DNA from: Anaerofustis stercorihominis DSM 17244
GTDB lineage: Bacteria; Bacillota; Clostridia; Eubacteriales; Anaerofustaceae
Assembly: GCF_000154825.1 (NCBI RefSeq)
Contig: NZ_DS560019.1
Coordinates: 186,001 to 250,000, forward strand
DNA: 64,000 nt
Direction of reading: 5' to 3'
Below are positions 24,081-32,305 of this stretch, one piece after another. The translations under genes were made by a program, and so were the position numbers. Every line of letters starts with the position of its first letter. The first letter of the stretch is position 1. The notes beneath the pieces are model-generated. The model did no database searches. It was not told where the DNA came from and saw only the letters and a list, made by a program, of their open reading frames with translations.

Positions 24081-25373
24081 ATGCTAGGAATGAATTACAG
24101 ATTAAAAGAACTGCAAGAAAACAACAGACCTATTAAAGTAGGTATTGTGGGAGCAGGACAAATGGGCAGAGGATTGATTAGCCAGCTTTATAAAATGAAG
24201 GGAATGACACCTTCCGTGATTTGTGATATAGATGTGGATAAAGTATTATACGCATTCACTAAATCCAATATAACAAAAGATGACTACATAATAACAAACA
24301 AATTATCTGAAGCAAACGACGCCATCAATAAAGGAAAAATCGTTGTCAGCGAAGATAAAAGCATAGCTTCATTCGTAGAGGGTACAGATGCGGTAGTAGA
24401 CGCTACAGGATTTACGGATATCGGAGCGGAAATAGCAATAGATACAATAAATAACGAAAAGCATATCATAATGCTTGACGTTGAAGCAGACGTAGTAGTA
24501 GGACCGATACTAAAACAAAAAGCGGATAAAGCAGGTGTTATATATACGGGAAGTGCGGGAGACGAACCGGGTGCGGTAAAAGAAATGTTTGATTTCTGCG
24601 AAGCTTTGGCATTCGATATCAAAGTCATCGGTAAAGGTAAAAACAATGAGGTAGACCACTCATGCACACCTGACAGTATAAGAGATTATGCAATAAGCAG
24701 AGGTGTTAGCCCCAAAATGCAGTGTTCTTTCTCGGACGGAACAAAAAATATGGTTGAACTTTGCTGTATGGCAAACTCTACAGGGCTTGTTCCGGATGTA
24801 AGAGGAGGTCACGGACCAAAAAGCGATATCAAAGAATTGGTTAAAATATTATCTTTGAAAGAAGAAGGTGGTATTTTAAATAATTACGGAGTTGTGGAAT
24901 GGGTAAACGGTATTGCACCGGGAGTATTCTGCATAATATCAACAGATCTTGAATTCGTTCATCACGAACTTCAGTATTTAAGGATAGGTGACGGACCTAA
25001 TTACGTATTATACAGACCTTATCATTTATGCGGAATGGAAACACCACTTACAATTGCAAGAGCGGTCCTTGATAAAGCAAATACAATAGTTCCAATGAAC
25101 GGTTTGGTATGCGAAACGATAACCGTAGCAAAGAAAGACCTTAAAAAAGGAGAAAAAATCGATGGTATCGGAGGATTTTCAACTTACGGAACTATAGATA
25201 AAAGAGAAGTTGCAAAGGAATTGAATGCTCTTCCTATAGGACTTATAAATTCTAATACATATATGGCAAAAGATGTTAGAAAAGGCGAAGTAATAACTTA
25301 TGATGATGTTATTCTTGATGAAAACTCACTTGTTGTAAAACTCAGAAAAGAACAAGATAATATATTTGAATAA
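24081..25373 (+). CDS. NAD(P)-binding homoserine-dehydrogenase-like protein with SAF domain
   Basis: The 430-aa protein is of the COG4091 type, annotated as predicted homoserine dehydrogenase but of unproven activity. An N-terminal Rossmann fold (GIVGAGQMGRGL, about 21-32) is followed by a dehydrogenase-like middle (MLDVEADVVVGPILKQKA; YTGSAGDEPGA). A C-terminal SAF domain (about 345-425, AKKDLKKGEKIDGIGGFSTY; KDVRKGEVITYDDVIL) occurs in sialic-acid synthases and altronate dehydratases. This suggests action on a sugar acid or related metabolite. Single gene with its own terminator; neighbours give no clue. Confidence 0.8.
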   Translation: MLGMNYRLKELQENNRPIKVGIVGAGQMGRGLISQLYKMKGMTPSVICDIDVDKVLYAFTKSNITKDDYIITNKLSEANDAINKGKIVVSEDKSIASFVEGTDAVVDATGFTDIGAEIAIDTINNEKHIIMLDVEADVVVGPILKQKADKAGVIYTGSAGDEPGAVKEMFDFCEALAFDIKVIGKGKNNEVDHSCTPDSIRDYAISRGVSPKMQCSFSDGTKNMVELCCMANSTGLVPDVRGGHGPKSDIKELVKILSLKEEGGILNNYGVVEWVNGIAPGVFCIISTDLEFVHHELQYLRIGDGPNYVLYRPYHLCGMETPLTIARAVLDKANTIVPMNGLVCETITVAKKDLKKGEKIDGIGGFSTYGTIDKREVAKELNALPIGLINSNTYMAKDVRKGEVITYDDVILDENSLVVKLRKEQDNIFE

Positions 25374-25379
25374 TAACAT

Positions 25380-25412
25380 AAAGAAATCCTTAAAATAAGG
25401 GTTTCTTTTTTT
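25380..25412 (+). terminator. Terminator of the COG4091-like gene
   Basis: AAAGAAATCCTT and AAGGGTTTCTTT pair with one mismatch, then a T-run. Confidence 0.75.
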
Positions 25413-25519
25413 ATAAATAGGAACTAAACCATAGGTTTACCAAATTCTACTTTGTATGGATAGCCTTTATTTTAATGATAATTTATAATATAATTAATCA
25501 AAGATAAAGGAGCAATTAA

Positions 25520-25918
25520 ATGGACAACGAAATGGGTAGACTCATAAGCAGTCTCAGAAAAGAAAAAAACATGACTCAGCAGGAACTCGCCGACAAATTA
25601 AATATTACAGATAAAGCGGTATCAAAATGGGAAAGAGGACTTTCTTATCCGGATATATCATTGATACCCAAATTAGCGGATATTTTGGATATCGACCCCA
25701 ATAAATTACTGGGAAGCAGCAATAATGAAATAAGCAAAACAGACAAATCAAACATAAAAGATACTATAATGCTTGTTTTCAAATGTGTGGGATTTGCTTT
25801 GGCTGTCGCGGTTTTGGTATTAAATATTATAGGAAAAACAAATGTGAATGACAGCATTACACTTTTAAGTTTATCCCTCGTTTGTATCGGAATTACGCTT
25901 TTAAATAAAGAACAGTAA
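25520..25918 (+). CDS. XRE-family regulator with membrane helices
   Basis: The 132-aa protein has a helix-turn-helix domain (8-63, RKEKNMTQQELADKLNITDK, AVSKWERGLSYPD) and two C-terminal hydrophobic segments (about 84-103 and 110-126). This is a common Clostridia layout in which the repressor is tethered to the membrane. AAAGGAG precedes the ATG. The target is unknown. Confidence 0.88.
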   Translation: MDNEMGRLISSLRKEKNMTQQELADKLNITDKAVSKWERGLSYPDISLIPKLADILDIDPNKLLGSSNNEISKTDKSNIKDTIMLVFKCVGFALAVAVLVLNIIGKTNVNDSITLLSLSLVCIGITLLNKEQ

Positions 25919-25921
25919 AAT

Positions 25922-25952
25922 AAAAGGACTGTCATAAATGACAGTCCTTTTT
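25922..25952. terminator. Bidirectional terminator
   Basis: AAAAGGACTGTCA and TGACAGTCCTTTT form a 13-bp stem with a TAAA loop between the convergent XRE and hsp20 genes. Confidence 0.9.
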
Positions 25953-25957
25953 ATATG

Positions 25958-26407
25958 TTATCCCTCTATAGAAATAATTCGTTTACCTTCTATCTGTTTT
26001 ACATCTTTCTTAGGTATAACCATTTTTAATATTCCATCTTCATACTTAGCACTGATTTCATCTTCCTTAACATCACTTCCAACATAAAAACTTCTGGCAT
26101 AAGAACCGCTGTAACGTTCTTTTCTGATGTACTTTCCTTCTTTGTTTTTTTCTTCCTTGTCAAGGTCTTTACTGGCACTAATTGTTAGATATCCGTCTTT
26201 TAATTCAGCTGAAATTTGGTCTTTTTTAAACCCCGGTAAATCAATATCGACTTCATAGTTATCGTCTTTTTCTTTTACGTCGGTCTTCATAAGATTTTTT
26301 TCGCGTTTCCCATATAAAGGATTTTTACCGCCAAAGAAATCTTTTTCTAAAGGAAAGTCCATTAAATCATCAAATAAGCTTTCTGACAAAATTCTAGGTA
26401 ACATCAT
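25958..26407 (-). CDS. Small heat-shock protein, Hsp20/alpha-crystallin family
   Basis: ATP-independent holdase chaperone of 149 aa. The alpha-crystallin domain (about 42-138) includes DNYEVDIDLPGFKKDQISAE, YSGSYARSFYVG and ISAKYEDGILKMVIPKK. The C-terminal tail ends KRIISIEG. GGGAGG lies upstream of the ATGATG start; either ATG is possible. A CIRCE element over its promoter shows probable HrcA control. Confidence 0.95.
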   Translation of the reverse strand: MMLPRILSESLFDDLMDFPLEKDFFGGKNPLYGKREKNLMKTDVKEKDDNYEVDIDLPGFKKDQISAELKDGYLTISASKDLDKEEKNKEGKYIRKERYSGSYARSFYVGSDVKEDEISAKYEDGILKMVIPKKDVKQIEGKRIISIEG

Positions 26408-26500
26408 AAGTCATTCCTCCCATCATATTAAATGCTTCCTAAATTTTGAACTACTTGGATTTAAATCTCTTTTGAAAGGTCCTCCTCTTTGTTCAACTAT

Positions 26501-26529
26501 AATATACCACTTTTGATTAGCACTGTCAA
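26501..26529 (-). promoter_or_regulatory. hsp20 promoter
   Basis: On the minus strand TTGACA (26524-26529) and TATATT (26501-26506) are 17 bp apart. The -35 lies inside the CIRCE element. Confidence 0.8.
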
Positions 26530-26543
26530 GACTAGAGTGCTAA
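26517..26543 (-). promoter_or_regulatory. CIRCE element (HrcA operator)
   Basis: TTAGCACTG-N9-GAGTGCTAA matches the consensus TTAGCACTC-N9-GAGTGCTAA with one mismatch. It covers the hsp20 -35 hexamer, so HrcA binding would block initiation until heat shock. Confidence 0.92.
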
Positions 26544-26647
26544 TTTTGATTAATATTTTTCGCTATTTTGTATTATTATATTTAATTTACCGATATTATG
26601 TTACAATAAACCAAACATATCTCTTATAATCTATATATTCCTAAATA

Positions 26648-27010
26648 TTATTTAGTCATCTTTTCTACAGCGATATCAATATCTTCTACGAAAAAGAAAT
26701 CTCTGCCATTGTTGCTTTCGTATATAAAATCATTCAAAGCCTTACTATCATATCCCGAAAAATCTCCGATAAAAGCTATCTTTATATTATAATTGATATA
26801 CTTTTGTAATAGTTCCCCAAGCATCCTGTTTTTTAAATCAAAGAAAACATCATTTACAGCTTCCTTATTCAAAATTATATTATTTATTCCCGTCATATTG
26901 GAAACTTCCATAGCAAAATCAAGCCCGGAACCTACATCATTTATTAATATATCTTCACTTTCAACCACAGAAATATCTTCGTTATTTTTGTTTATATTAT
27001 ATATTTTCAT
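26648..27010 (-). CDS. DUF4180 domain protein
   Basis: The 120-aa protein resembles DUF4180: an alternating beta/alpha pattern with VVESEDILINDVGSGLDFAM, IILNKEAVNDVFFDLKNRML, LGELLQKYINYNIKIAFIGD and a terminal NGRDFFFVED segment. The biochemical role of the family is unknown. No signal peptide or membrane helix. AAGGAG is present upstream of the ATG. It is monocistronic between hsp20 and a repeat element. Confidence 0.8.
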   Translation of the reverse strand: MKIYNINKNNEDISVVESEDILINDVGSGLDFAMEVSNMTGINNIILNKEAVNDVFFDLKNRMLGELLQKYINYNIKIAFIGDFSGYDSKALNDFIYESNNGRDFFFVEDIDIAVEKMTK

Positions 27011-27087
27011 ATTTTATCTCCTTTATTTAGTATTTAAATTTTAACACGACTTCATTTTAAAATCCACATTTATTGTACAATAATCAC

Positions 27088-27124
27088 TGGGCGCGAAATC
27101 TCACGCAGTGAGGCATAGTGCCCC
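27088..27124 (+). repeat. 38-nt GC-rich hairpin element, copy D (diverged)
   Basis: It has the same CTCAC-GCA-GTGAG inner hairpin as copy B, with GCGAAAT and GCATAGT internal-loop strands and a slightly weakened outer stem. It sits beside the terminator of the ABC permease gene. Confidence 0.75.
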
Positions 27125-27126
27125 AT

Positions 27127-27158
27127 AAAAAAGACACCTTATCAAAGATGTCTTTTTT
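27127..27158 (-). terminator. Terminator of the GntR-ABC operon
   Basis: AAAAAAGACACCTT and AAGATGTCTTTTTT pair with one mismatch around ATCA. Confidence 0.8.
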
Positions 27159-27160
27159 AA

Positions 27161-27799
27161 TTACAATTCTCTTTTCTCATAGAAATTAACTGAGATCCAA
27201 AATGAAATTATTAGTAAAATCACTGCGGCAATAGGATAAACGATATTCGGTATACTCGAAAATATACTGACAAAGAAATCTCCGCCTTCTTCGGCACTAG
27301 CTGCACTGGCTCCAAATATACCTCCTACTAAAGCACAAAGGATGATCATCGCAAGTCTTCCCTTTTCCGCTCCGAACTTAAATATAATAGGAAAGTTTAT
27401 GGAACTGAAAAGTATGGCAACAAGTATCATAGGAAGCATTGAAGTCATCATACCCGGTAACTTGGATAAGCTTCCATCCATGATCAATAATGTTGTGCCT
27501 CTTAGTATCAAATATAAAATACTCATAGAAAGTATCCCGATAAGCGACAATATATATTTGCTTAAAACCATTTCTTTTCTTGTATATGGCATAGTGATCG
27601 CATAGCTGTCCCATTTGCTTTTTTCGTCATAAGCCATAAGCGTAATAGGAAGCATTGAAATGAATACTATAGCAAATGCCAAGAAAAATGTTGAACTTTC
27701 ACCCATTATTGCTATTATCATATAAACCAAACATAATAAAACAACAAATCTGCACTGCTTTATAAGTTCATACAAATCTTTAATAATCAGACCTTTCAT
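27161..27799 (-). CDS. ABC-2 type transporter permease
   Basis: Integral membrane protein of 212 aa with about six hydrophobic helices, beginning MKGLIIKDLYELIKQCRF and carrying the AYDEKSKWDSYAITMPYTRK segment of the ABC2_membrane_5 group. It follows its ATPase gene directly. With the GntR regulator it forms a YtrA-type operon; such systems usually answer cell-wall stress. The transported substrate is unknown. Confidence 0.88.
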   Translation of the reverse strand: MKGLIIKDLYELIKQCRFVVLLCLVYMIIAIMGESSTFFLAFAIVFISMLPITLMAYDEKSKWDSYAITMPYTRKEMVLSKYILSLIGILSMSILYLILRGTTLLIMDGSLSKLPGMMTSMLPMILVAILFSSINFPIIFKFGAEKGRLAMIILCALVGGIFGASAASAEEGGDFFVSIFSSIPNIVYPIAAVILLIISFWISVNFYEKREL

Positions 27800-28642
27800 T
27801 TATTTAACCTCCTTAGCCATAAAAACAATAATATCTTCAATATTTGGTTTTTCAAGTTTAAAAGCGTTATTTACCTTATCTTTTAATACCAAAGCTTCTA
27901 CTCCGTAGTCCGTTCGCCTTACACCTTTTACGGCATCTTTGTCAATATCGTCAAACTCGGCATTACTGCATTTCAGTATCCTGTACTTTTCAAGAAGGAT
28001 ATCTTTTTCTTCTACGAATAATAATTTTCCTTTATGAAGGAATGCAATATAATCACATAGCTTCTCAAGGTCGGAAACTATATGCGAAGAAATTAAGATC
28101 GAATGACTTTCATCTCTTGTAAAATCATAGAATAAGTCCAATATCTCATCTCTTACTATAGGATCGAGTCCGCTTGTAGCCTCGTCTAAAATCAATAGCT
28201 TTGCGTCATGGGAAAGAGCAACCGCAATCATAAGCTTCATCTTCATTCCTCTTGAAAAATCTTTAAAACTCTTTTTAAGAGGCAAGGAAAATTTATTTAT
28301 ATATTCGAAGAATACTTTTTCATCCCAATTTTTATAAGTATTTCTCATTATCACATTAACTTGTTTTGCATTGACACCTTCGGGAAAATGAGCTTCATCT
28401 AAAACTACACCAATATCTTCTTTTGTAACTTTAAAATTATCCTTATTGCTTTTTCCTAAAATGCTGATTTCACCTTTATCTGCATTTATAGCATTTAACA
28501 GAAGTTTGATCGTTGTACTTTTTCCTGCACCATTCTCTCCTATAAGCCCCATTATATACCCGCTTGGTAAGGTTAGACTTATATCATCCAATTTAAAATC
28601 TTTATATTCTTTGGTTAAGTTATTAATTTCAATAGCATTCAT
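27800..28642 (-). CDS. ABC transporter ATP-binding protein
   Basis: The 280-aa ATPase has Walker A GENGAGKST, signature FSRGMKMKL, Walker B LLILDEATSGLDP and the H-loop ISSHIV. It is the energy subunit for the adjacent ABC-2 permease; it is separated from both neighbours by only a few bases. It is likely repressed by the upstream GntR protein. Confidence 0.93.
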   Translation of the reverse strand: MNAIEINNLTKEYKDFKLDDISLTLPSGYIMGLIGENGAGKSTTIKLLLNAINADKGEISILGKSNKDNFKVTKEDIGVVLDEAHFPEGVNAKQVNVIMRNTYKNWDEKVFFEYINKFSLPLKKSFKDFSRGMKMKLMIAVALSHDAKLLILDEATSGLDPIVRDEILDLFYDFTRDESHSILISSHIVSDLEKLCDYIAFLHKGKLLFVEEKDILLEKYRILKCSNAEFDDIDKDAVKGVRRTDYGVEALVLKDKVNNAFKLEKPNIEDIIVFMAKEVK

Positions 28643-28644
28643 TT

Positions 28645-29025
28645 CTATTCCTCCGCCATAAGCTTAAACATTTCAAGTAATTCTTCATTATCAAGATCGC
28701 ATACTTTTGCAAGCACCATTATCTCTTTGATATAATCTTCTATTTTTTTTAGATTTTCCTCTTTAATAAGCTTTGTGTCCTTTTTATTAACAAAAGACCC
28801 TTTTGCCTTTAAAGTATAGACATATCCGTCTTTTTCGAGTTCGTCATAAGCCCTTTTTGTGGTTATGACACTTATTCTCAAATCCTTTGCAAGACTTCTT
28901 ATGGAAGGAAGAGGATCGCCTTCCTTTAATTTCCCGGAAACAATCAAATTTTTGATTTGTGTATAAATTTGTTCATATATTGGTTTATCGTCGACATTAC
29001 TAATAATTATATCCAATATCCTCAC
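28645..29025 (-). CDS. GntR-family regulator, YtrA type
   Basis: The 126-aa protein has the N-terminal GntR winged helix (about 10-75, KPIYEQIYTQIKNLIVSGKL; RSLAKDLRISVITTKRAYDE) and a short C-terminal helical part, as in the YtrA subfamily that controls ABC transporters. It is the first gene of the operon. Its promoter is overlapped by CTGTATAT-type palindromic sequence, the likely operator. Confidence 0.92.
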   Translation of the reverse strand: MRILDIIISNVDDKPIYEQIYTQIKNLIVSGKLKEGDPLPSIRSLAKDLRISVITTKRAYDELEKDGYVYTLKAKGSFVNKKDTKLIKEENLKKIEDYIKEIMVLAKVCDLDNEELLEMFKLMAEE

Positions 29026-29033
29026 CTCTTTTT

Positions 29034-29074
29034 CTGTATATATACAGTATATACAGATATAACAGATATGTCAA
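29034..29074 (-). promoter_or_regulatory. Promoter and operator of the GntR-ABC operon
   Basis: On the minus strand TTGACA (29069-29074) and TATACT (29046-29051) are 17 bp apart. The palindrome CTGTATATATACAG (29034-29047) overlaps the -10, and further CTGTATAT / CTGTTATAT half-sites fill the spacer, a plausible site for the encoded GntR protein. Confidence 0.7.
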
Positions 29075-29084
29075 GTAAAATATA

Positions 29085-29117
29085 AAAAAATAAGCCTTTT
29101 ATTTAGGCTTATTTTTT
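29085..29117. terminator. Terminator of the XRE/YxlEFG-like operon
   Basis: AAAAAATAAGCCT and AGGCTTATTTTTT form a 13-bp stem between the two ABC operons. Confidence 0.88.
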
Positions 29118-29874
29118 ATATCTGTTTTTTATTAAATATAGGTATTGCCGATATAATAAATACAAAGCACATTACAGTTAATGTCATTAAAGCAAATTTA
29201 AAGTCACCGACCGACAGTTTACTTTGAAGTAATGACATATTATCATTGATAAGCATCAAAGGATTATATTTTTGTATTTTAGGAACTATATTTATAAGGA
29301 ATAATATCACAGTTACTCCCCCGGTAAATAATAACACACCATAATTGCTATTAAACATACTGCTTGCAAATATCATAACGGATATTATAAGTATTCCAAA
29401 TATATAATACATCAAAGCTGCGTATATTATATTATTTATATTCTCGGGAAAAAGATAAATCGTATAAACATAAGTAACCATAAAATATAATAAATATGCA
29501 AAAGTCCACATGATTAACATGGTCAATAGTTTAGATATTATAACATTTGCCCTTCTTAAACCTTTAGTCAGCATATTTATAAGAGTACCGTTACTTATCT
29601 CGACCGTCAAAATCCCGGAAAATACAATCACAAAAACGATAAGACACAAAGGCAAGTTTTTATAAAACTGCATCCACGAATCCATTGCACTCGGCTCAGG
29701 TATTGTAATATTCATTCCTGCAGGCATAAAATTTTCAACAAGTAAAGGGGTAATCTTTGCAATTATCGGATTCATCATAGAAAAAACAAGGAATACTGCC
29801 AATATTATAAGTATTTTATATGTTCTAAAAAGCTCCAAAAATTCTTTTTTTGTAAAGGCTATAAAACTTTTCAT
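29116..29874 (-). CDS. ABC-2 permease, YxlG-like
   Basis: Membrane protein of 252 aa with about six helices, starting MKSFIAFTKKEFLELFRTYK, a typical ABC-2 permease N-terminus, and VEISNGTLINMLTKGLRRAN. Its start overlaps the stop of the ATPase gene by 4 bp (ATGA type). In the order regulator, PLDc_N protein, ATPase, permease it matches the Bacillus yxlEFG arrangement. The substrate is unknown. Confidence 0.88.
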   Translation of the reverse strand: MKSFIAFTKKEFLELFRTYKILIILAVFLVFSMMNPIIAKITPLLVENFMPAGMNITIPEPSAMDSWMQFYKNLPLCLIVFVIVFSGILTVEISNGTLINMLTKGLRRANVIISKLLTMLIMWTFAYLLYFMVTYVYTIYLFPENINNIIYAALMYYIFGILIISVMIFASSMFNSNYGVLLFTGGVTVILFLINIVPKIQKYNPLMLINDNMSLLQSKLSVGDFKFALMTLTVMCFVFIISAIPIFNKKQI

Positions 29875-30788
29875 TTTACCACCTCCATAAATAAATTCTC
29901 TAAAGTAGGCTCTAATATTTCTATTTTAGCAGGAAGTATATTTTCTTTACCCAGTTCAAAAAGTACATATCTTTGTACTTTACCGATATTATTTGAGGAT
30001 ATCAACACATTTTTTCCTTCAACATTTATATGCTCTTTATAATCAAGTATCTTCTCAAACATCATAAATTTATTTAAATCCGTTTGTTCAGTAAATTCTA
30101 TGGACAAAACATCTTTTCGTTTGCCTTGTTTTAATTTTTCAACTTCGCCGCTAAGTGCGATATTACCTTTATGAAGAATTGCTATACTGTCGCATATCTT
30201 TTCAACATCTGATAAAATATGTGTTGAAAAGATAACAGTGCTCTTCCCCTTTATTTTAAGAAGTATATCAAGGATCTCTTTTCTTCCAACAGGATCAAGG
30301 GCTGAAGTCGGTTCATCGCAGATCAAAAGTTTTGGTTCATTTAATAATGACTGTGCAATCCCAAGCCTTTGTTTCATTCCCCTGGAAAAACCACCTATTT
30401 TTTTATTATTATTTTCCAGTCCCACTAGATTTAATAATTCTTCAATTCTTCTCTTTAATATCTTACCGTCCATCCCCGTTATTTCACCGCATAATTTAAG
30501 ATATTCAATTGGTTTCATATATCCATAAAAAGCGGGAACATCAGGAAGATATCCTATAAATCTGTTCGTTTTGGTTTCTCCGTAATAAACTTCTTCTCCG
30601 CAAACTTTGATAATCCCGTCATCTTTTTTAAGCAGCCCCAATATCATTTTCATCGTCGTTGTCTTTCCGGCTCCGTTTTCTCCCAAAAAACCAAAAATCG
30701 AACCTTGAGGGACAGAAAATGAAATGCTATCTATTATTCTATTGGAGCCGAAACTCTTTGATAAATTCTCTATTATTAAGCTATCCAT
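29871..30788 (-). CDS. ABC transporter ATP-binding protein, YxlF-like
   Basis: The 305-aa ATPase has Walker A GENGAGKTT, signature FSRGMKQRLG, Walker B LLICDEPTSALDP and H-loop STHILSDVE. The C-terminal ~85 residues form an extra domain typical of drug/peptide ABC-2 exporters, ending LEPTLENLFMEVVK. It is coupled to the PLDc_N gene upstream (no gap) and the permease downstream. Confidence 0.93.
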   Translation of the reverse strand: MDSLIIENLSKSFGSNRIIDSISFSVPQGSIFGFLGENGAGKTTTMKMILGLLKKDDGIIKVCGEEVYYGETKTNRFIGYLPDVPAFYGYMKPIEYLKLCGEITGMDGKILKRRIEELLNLVGLENNNKKIGGFSRGMKQRLGIAQSLLNEPKLLICDEPTSALDPVGRKEILDILLKIKGKSTVIFSTHILSDVEKICDSIAILHKGNIALSGEVEKLKQGKRKDVLSIEFTEQTDLNKFMMFEKILDYKEHINVEGKNVLISSNNIGKVQRYVLFELGKENILPAKIEILEPTLENLFMEVVK

Positions 30789-30998
30789 CTATTCGTCACT
30801 TCTTCCGAAAACAAAGTAAATTACAGGACCTATTATTTGTATAAATACAACTATAACAATCCAAACAGGTCTGTTTAAAATTTTATAGTTATCATGTCTG
30901 AGCACATGTATTAAAGCTGTTACCATAAGTACCAATTCTATTATGATAATAGGGATCAAAAATGGTAAATATTCTCCTATATTACTAATCGTATTCAT
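30789..30998 (-). CDS. Small PLDc_N domain membrane protein, YxlE-like
   Basis: The 69-aa protein has two membrane helices (about 11-31 and 43-63) and the PLDc_N signature ending in GPVIYFVFGRSDE. In Bacillus yxlE sits next to an ABC exporter in the sigma-Y operon. Here it sits between an XRE regulator and the ATPase, with no gap to the latter. It may be an accessory subunit of the exporter. Confidence 0.85.
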   Translation of the reverse strand: MNTISNIGEYLPFLIPIIIIELVLMVTALIHVLRHDNYKILNRPVWIVIVVFIQIIGPVIYFVFGRSDE

Positions 30999-30999
30999 T

Positions 31000-32115
31000 T
31001 TAATTATCTCCTAAATTTATTTTTAATTCATTAAGTATATTCTGAAATTCTTTACTTTCATTCAGACTTTTAAAGTCGTGCTCCGTATCAATTAAATTCA
31101 CTAAATCGTCTTTAATGGATTTTTCACTTCTGGGAGCTTTTTCCCCCAAGTCAAAATCTTTAAACCAAGTATCTATCATATCAAAATAATCATCTCCATG
31201 AAGAGTTAATGGAAATAAATCTCTTACAGCAACATCTTTATATTTCCTGATTATCTTGATAGCTTTATCGGACTCATCAAAACTCATATATAATTTTGCG
31301 GCAGTATAGTAAACTTGGATCATGGAATTAGGGTTTAATCTGTTTATATGATAAGTATCATTTAATTTTTCAAGCCTTTTTAACGTCTCTTCAAAAACCT
31401 CTTTATTATCATGATTTAGGGAAAGATATACAAGCATATTCCCGACCAAATCCATCAAATTTTGAAATATAGTTATCTGTGTGATTTCTTTTGCTTTTTT
31501 ATAATCTCCCATCAGCTCATATGCTCTGGATATAAGAGAATCGCTGTTAGCAGTGGGAACTATTTCTTCTCCCAAAAGTTCTATAACTTGATCGGGCTTT
31601 CCGGTCATTAAATATATATTCGCTTCCAAAATAACACTTTGCTTTACTATAGAAATATCTTCACATTCACTTTTTATTCTTTTCAATAATTCTAAAATCG
31701 TATTGATGACTTTTTGAGAATTTTCTTCATTGCCGGCTAATGCATAATGATTAATAAGTAAAAGTACCATTTGCAGAAGCAAAGGAAAACATGAATAATA
31801 TTCTTTTATTATTTCATCACATTTATTGAATACATTATCAAAATCTTCATTTGCAAAATCATCTGCTAAGCTATGATAGATTTTTCTTATTTCTTCTTTT
31901 GTAAGGTTTGGATTATATCCAAGTAACTCATCCAAAGAAATATTATAAAAGGTTGCGAGTTTTGGAAGTAATTCTATATCCGGATAACTTCCTCCTGTCT
32001 CCCATTTCGAAACAGAAGCCTTGGAAACCCCCATATAATTTGCAACATCTTCCTGAGTGAGCTTCTTTTCTCTTCGTTTTTCAATTAATATATTTGAAAT
32101 GTTTATTTCTTTCAT
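31000..32115 (-). CDS. XRE regulator with TPR-like sensor domain
   Basis: The 371-aa protein has an N-terminal helix-turn-helix (about 12-66, KKLTQEDVANYMGVSKASVS; KWETGGSYPDIELL) and a long all-helical C-terminus (80-370) resembling tetratricopeptide repeats, as in peptide-sensing XRE regulators. ATG 32115 is preferred over GTG 32124 because the GTG lies in the AGAGGTG ribosome site. It heads the operon with the ABC exporter and probably controls it. The direct repeats at 32181-32209 are candidate binding sites. Confidence 0.88.
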   Translation of the reverse strand: MKEINISNILIEKRREKKLTQEDVANYMGVSKASVSKWETGGSYPDIELLPKLATFYNISLDELLGYNPNLTKEEIRKIYHSLADDFANEDFDNVFNKCDEIIKEYYSCFPLLLQMVLLLINHYALAGNEENSQKVINTILELLKRIKSECEDISIVKQSVILEANIYLMTGKPDQVIELLGEEIVPTANSDSLISRAYELMGDYKKAKEITQITIFQNLMDLVGNMLVYLSLNHDNKEVFEETLKRLEKLNDTYHINRLNPNSMIQVYYTAAKLYMSFDESDKAIKIIRKYKDVAVRDLFPLTLHGDDYFDMIDTWFKDFDLGEKAPRSEKSIKDDLVNLIDTEHDFKSLNESKEFQNILNELKINLGDN

Positions 32116-32180
32116 TTTATTCACCTCTTAATATTATTATATTAGTAAAGGAAATATAAACAATGGATTTAAAGTTAATT

Positions 32181-32209
32181 TTAGTTGATAAAATCAATTA
32201 TTAGTTGAT
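32181..32209. promoter_or_regulatory. Direct repeats TTAGTTGAT upstream of the XRE operon
   Basis: TTAGTTGAT occurs at 32181-32189 and 32201-32209 with an intervening inverted ATCAA. It lies between the divergent XRE operon and lipoprotein gene. Confidence 0.35.
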
Positions 32210-32236
32210 TTAATGTATAATTTTTTTATAAATAAT

Positions 32237-32265
32237 TTGACAAATTTTATACTATATATTACGAT
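32237..32265 (+). promoter_or_regulatory. Possible promoter of the lipoprotein gene
   Basis: TTGACA (32237-32242) is followed at 17 bp by TACGAT (32260-32265), a partial -10 match; a TATATT at shorter spacing is an alternative. Confidence 0.4.
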
Positions 32266-32305
32266 TTAATTAAGAAAAAATAATAAAATAGGGAGAACGA
32301 AAAAG

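Noticed and set aside
24081-25373. Genuine homoserine dehydrogenase (hom)
   Set aside because: The SAF domain and overall order fit COG4091, not the Hom family with its ACT domain; there are no threonine genes nearby.
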